Both the position numbers and the translations under genes were made by a program. A stretch of 6,906 bases of DNA from Promethearchaeota archaeon. GTDB taxonomy: Archaea; Asgardarchaeota; Lokiarchaeia; Sigynarchaeales; SOKP01. A model generated the notes under the pieces. The model saw only the letters and a list, made by a program, of their open reading frames with translations, did no database searches and was not told the DNA's origin. Where the stretch lies: the NCBI GenBank assembly GCA_016839425.1, contig JAEOUI010000058.1, positions 1 to 6,906 of the forward strand. Direction: 5' to 3'. Every line of letters starts with the position of its first letter. Position 1 is the first letter of the stretch. This document shows positions 6,258-6,906 of this stretch, piece after piece.

Positions 6258-6857
6258 ATGAAAAAAACGATTTTGCTACAAGCAATCGGTCGATTTGATC
6301 AAAGGAAAGTGCTAAAATTAAAAAAAAATTTGGAATGGACATTTAAAGGATTAATCCTTAAAGTCATAATTTCGAAACGCCCTTTTCCCTTACTCTATTC
6401 GTTTTATAATTCTGTTCAAAAACAATACGATGTACATCCAATTTTAAAAAACCTTAAAGTTATGCATTCACACAAGCAATATATTTGTGTATTGGGGCTC
6501 ACCGAGGATGATATATATTCCAAGACGCGCAACTTCATTTTTGGGATCGCTGAAAAGGCATATTTGAACTTTCCAGGATTTGCAGTCATATCAACTTGCC
6601 GTTTAGATGAAACATTTTACAACAGGGAAACTGATCATATATTGCTTGAATCAAGAACCTTAAAGGAGGCCGTGCACGAAATAGGACATGTGTTAGGGTT
6701 AATTCATTGTAATCACGATTGCGTTATGCAATTTTCAGAAAGTCTAAGGAACATAGACCAAAAATCACTAGCTTTTTGCAAATCTTGTTTTACTACTATA
6801 AAGCGTTTCTTTTTAGAGTTTCGAGATAAAGAAGATAGTTTTACCAAGATAAGTTAA
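6258..6857 (+). CDS. Archaemetzincin (zinc metalloprotease)
   Basis: This 199-residue protein is a soluble, minimal metzincin-clan protease. The active-site helix gives HEIGHVLGLIH: catalytic zinc ligands H140, H144 and H150, and general base E141. The second, structural zinc site is the archaemetzincin-specific cysteine set C151, C155, C174 and C177, and M157 in VMQF is the Met-turn. The serine/aspartate-rich stretch after it (FSESLRNIDQKS) also fits the archaeal family. Length is typical for archaeal members, and there is no pro-domain, signal peptide or membrane helix. The first cysteine pair is spaced CX3C (CNHDC), whereas the published signature is CX4C as I recall it. The physiological substrate of archaemetzincins is not known to me. 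The ATG at 6258 has no clear Shine-Dalgarno sequence; an ATG at 6241 stops after five codons. The gene is divergent from the histidine kinase. Confidence 0.93.
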   Translation: MKKTILLQAIGRFDQRKVLKLKKNLEWTFKGLILKVIISKRPFPLLYSFYNSVQKQYDVHPILKNLKVMHSHKQYICVLGLTEDDIYSKTRNFIFGIAEKAYLNFPGFAVISTCRLDETFYNRETDHILLESRTLKEAVHEIGHVLGLIHCNHDCVMQFSESLRNIDQKSLAFCKSCFTTIKRFFLEFRDKEDSFTKIS

Positions 6858-6906
6858 TTTAGTATTCACATTTTCCGTTTATTATTATTGATGTCATAAT
6901 TTAAAA

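Noticed and set aside
1..6906. CRISPR array, defence island or insertion sequence
   Set aside because: No regularly spaced repeats, cas-like genes, transposase or terminal inverted repeats with target duplications were seen.

Overview
This A+T-rich window is almost certainly archaeal. It carries a Cdc48/VAT-type double AAA+ ATPase ending in a proteasome-docking tripeptide, an archaemetzincin, an FwdF-like polyferredoxin, a tRNA-Pro gene without an encoded CCA end, and TATA-like boxes placed upstream of several genes. The histidine kinase core (SHELKTPL H-box, then KFGKIEHYG and GLGLGLYNSKKI) closely resembles, from memory, the PAS kinases that are abundant in Lokiarchaeia-like Asgard archaea. 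That narrower placement is an inference.

Left block (1-2725, all plus strand): the 3' two thirds of a cdc48 gene, then a winged-helix regulator with a coiled-coil C-terminal half, then a 170-residue HExxH protein. Gaps are 49 and 19 nt, so this looks like one transcription unit. It would join a protein-unfolding motor, a probable transcriptional regulator and a candidate small zinc peptidase.

Middle block (2726-4212): a polyferredoxin with its own TATA-like box, ribosome binding site and T-rich terminator. It is followed by 240 bp of A+T-rich non-coding DNA with several inverted repeats, and then a complete tRNA-Pro(UGG).

Right block (4213-6906): a soluble three-PAS histidine kinase on the minus strand, ending 8 nt from the tRNA 3' end. 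Divergent from it, across a 159-bp intergenic region with a perfectly symmetric TATA-like palindrome, lies an archaemetzincin with a slightly shortened zinc-finger loop. No response regulator, mobile element or CRISPR array is visible.

The most interesting points are the cdc48/wHTH/HExxH cassette, the unassigned HExxH family, the CX3C variant of the archaemetzincin signature, and the odd central cysteine set of the polyferredoxin. None amounts to a proven new system.
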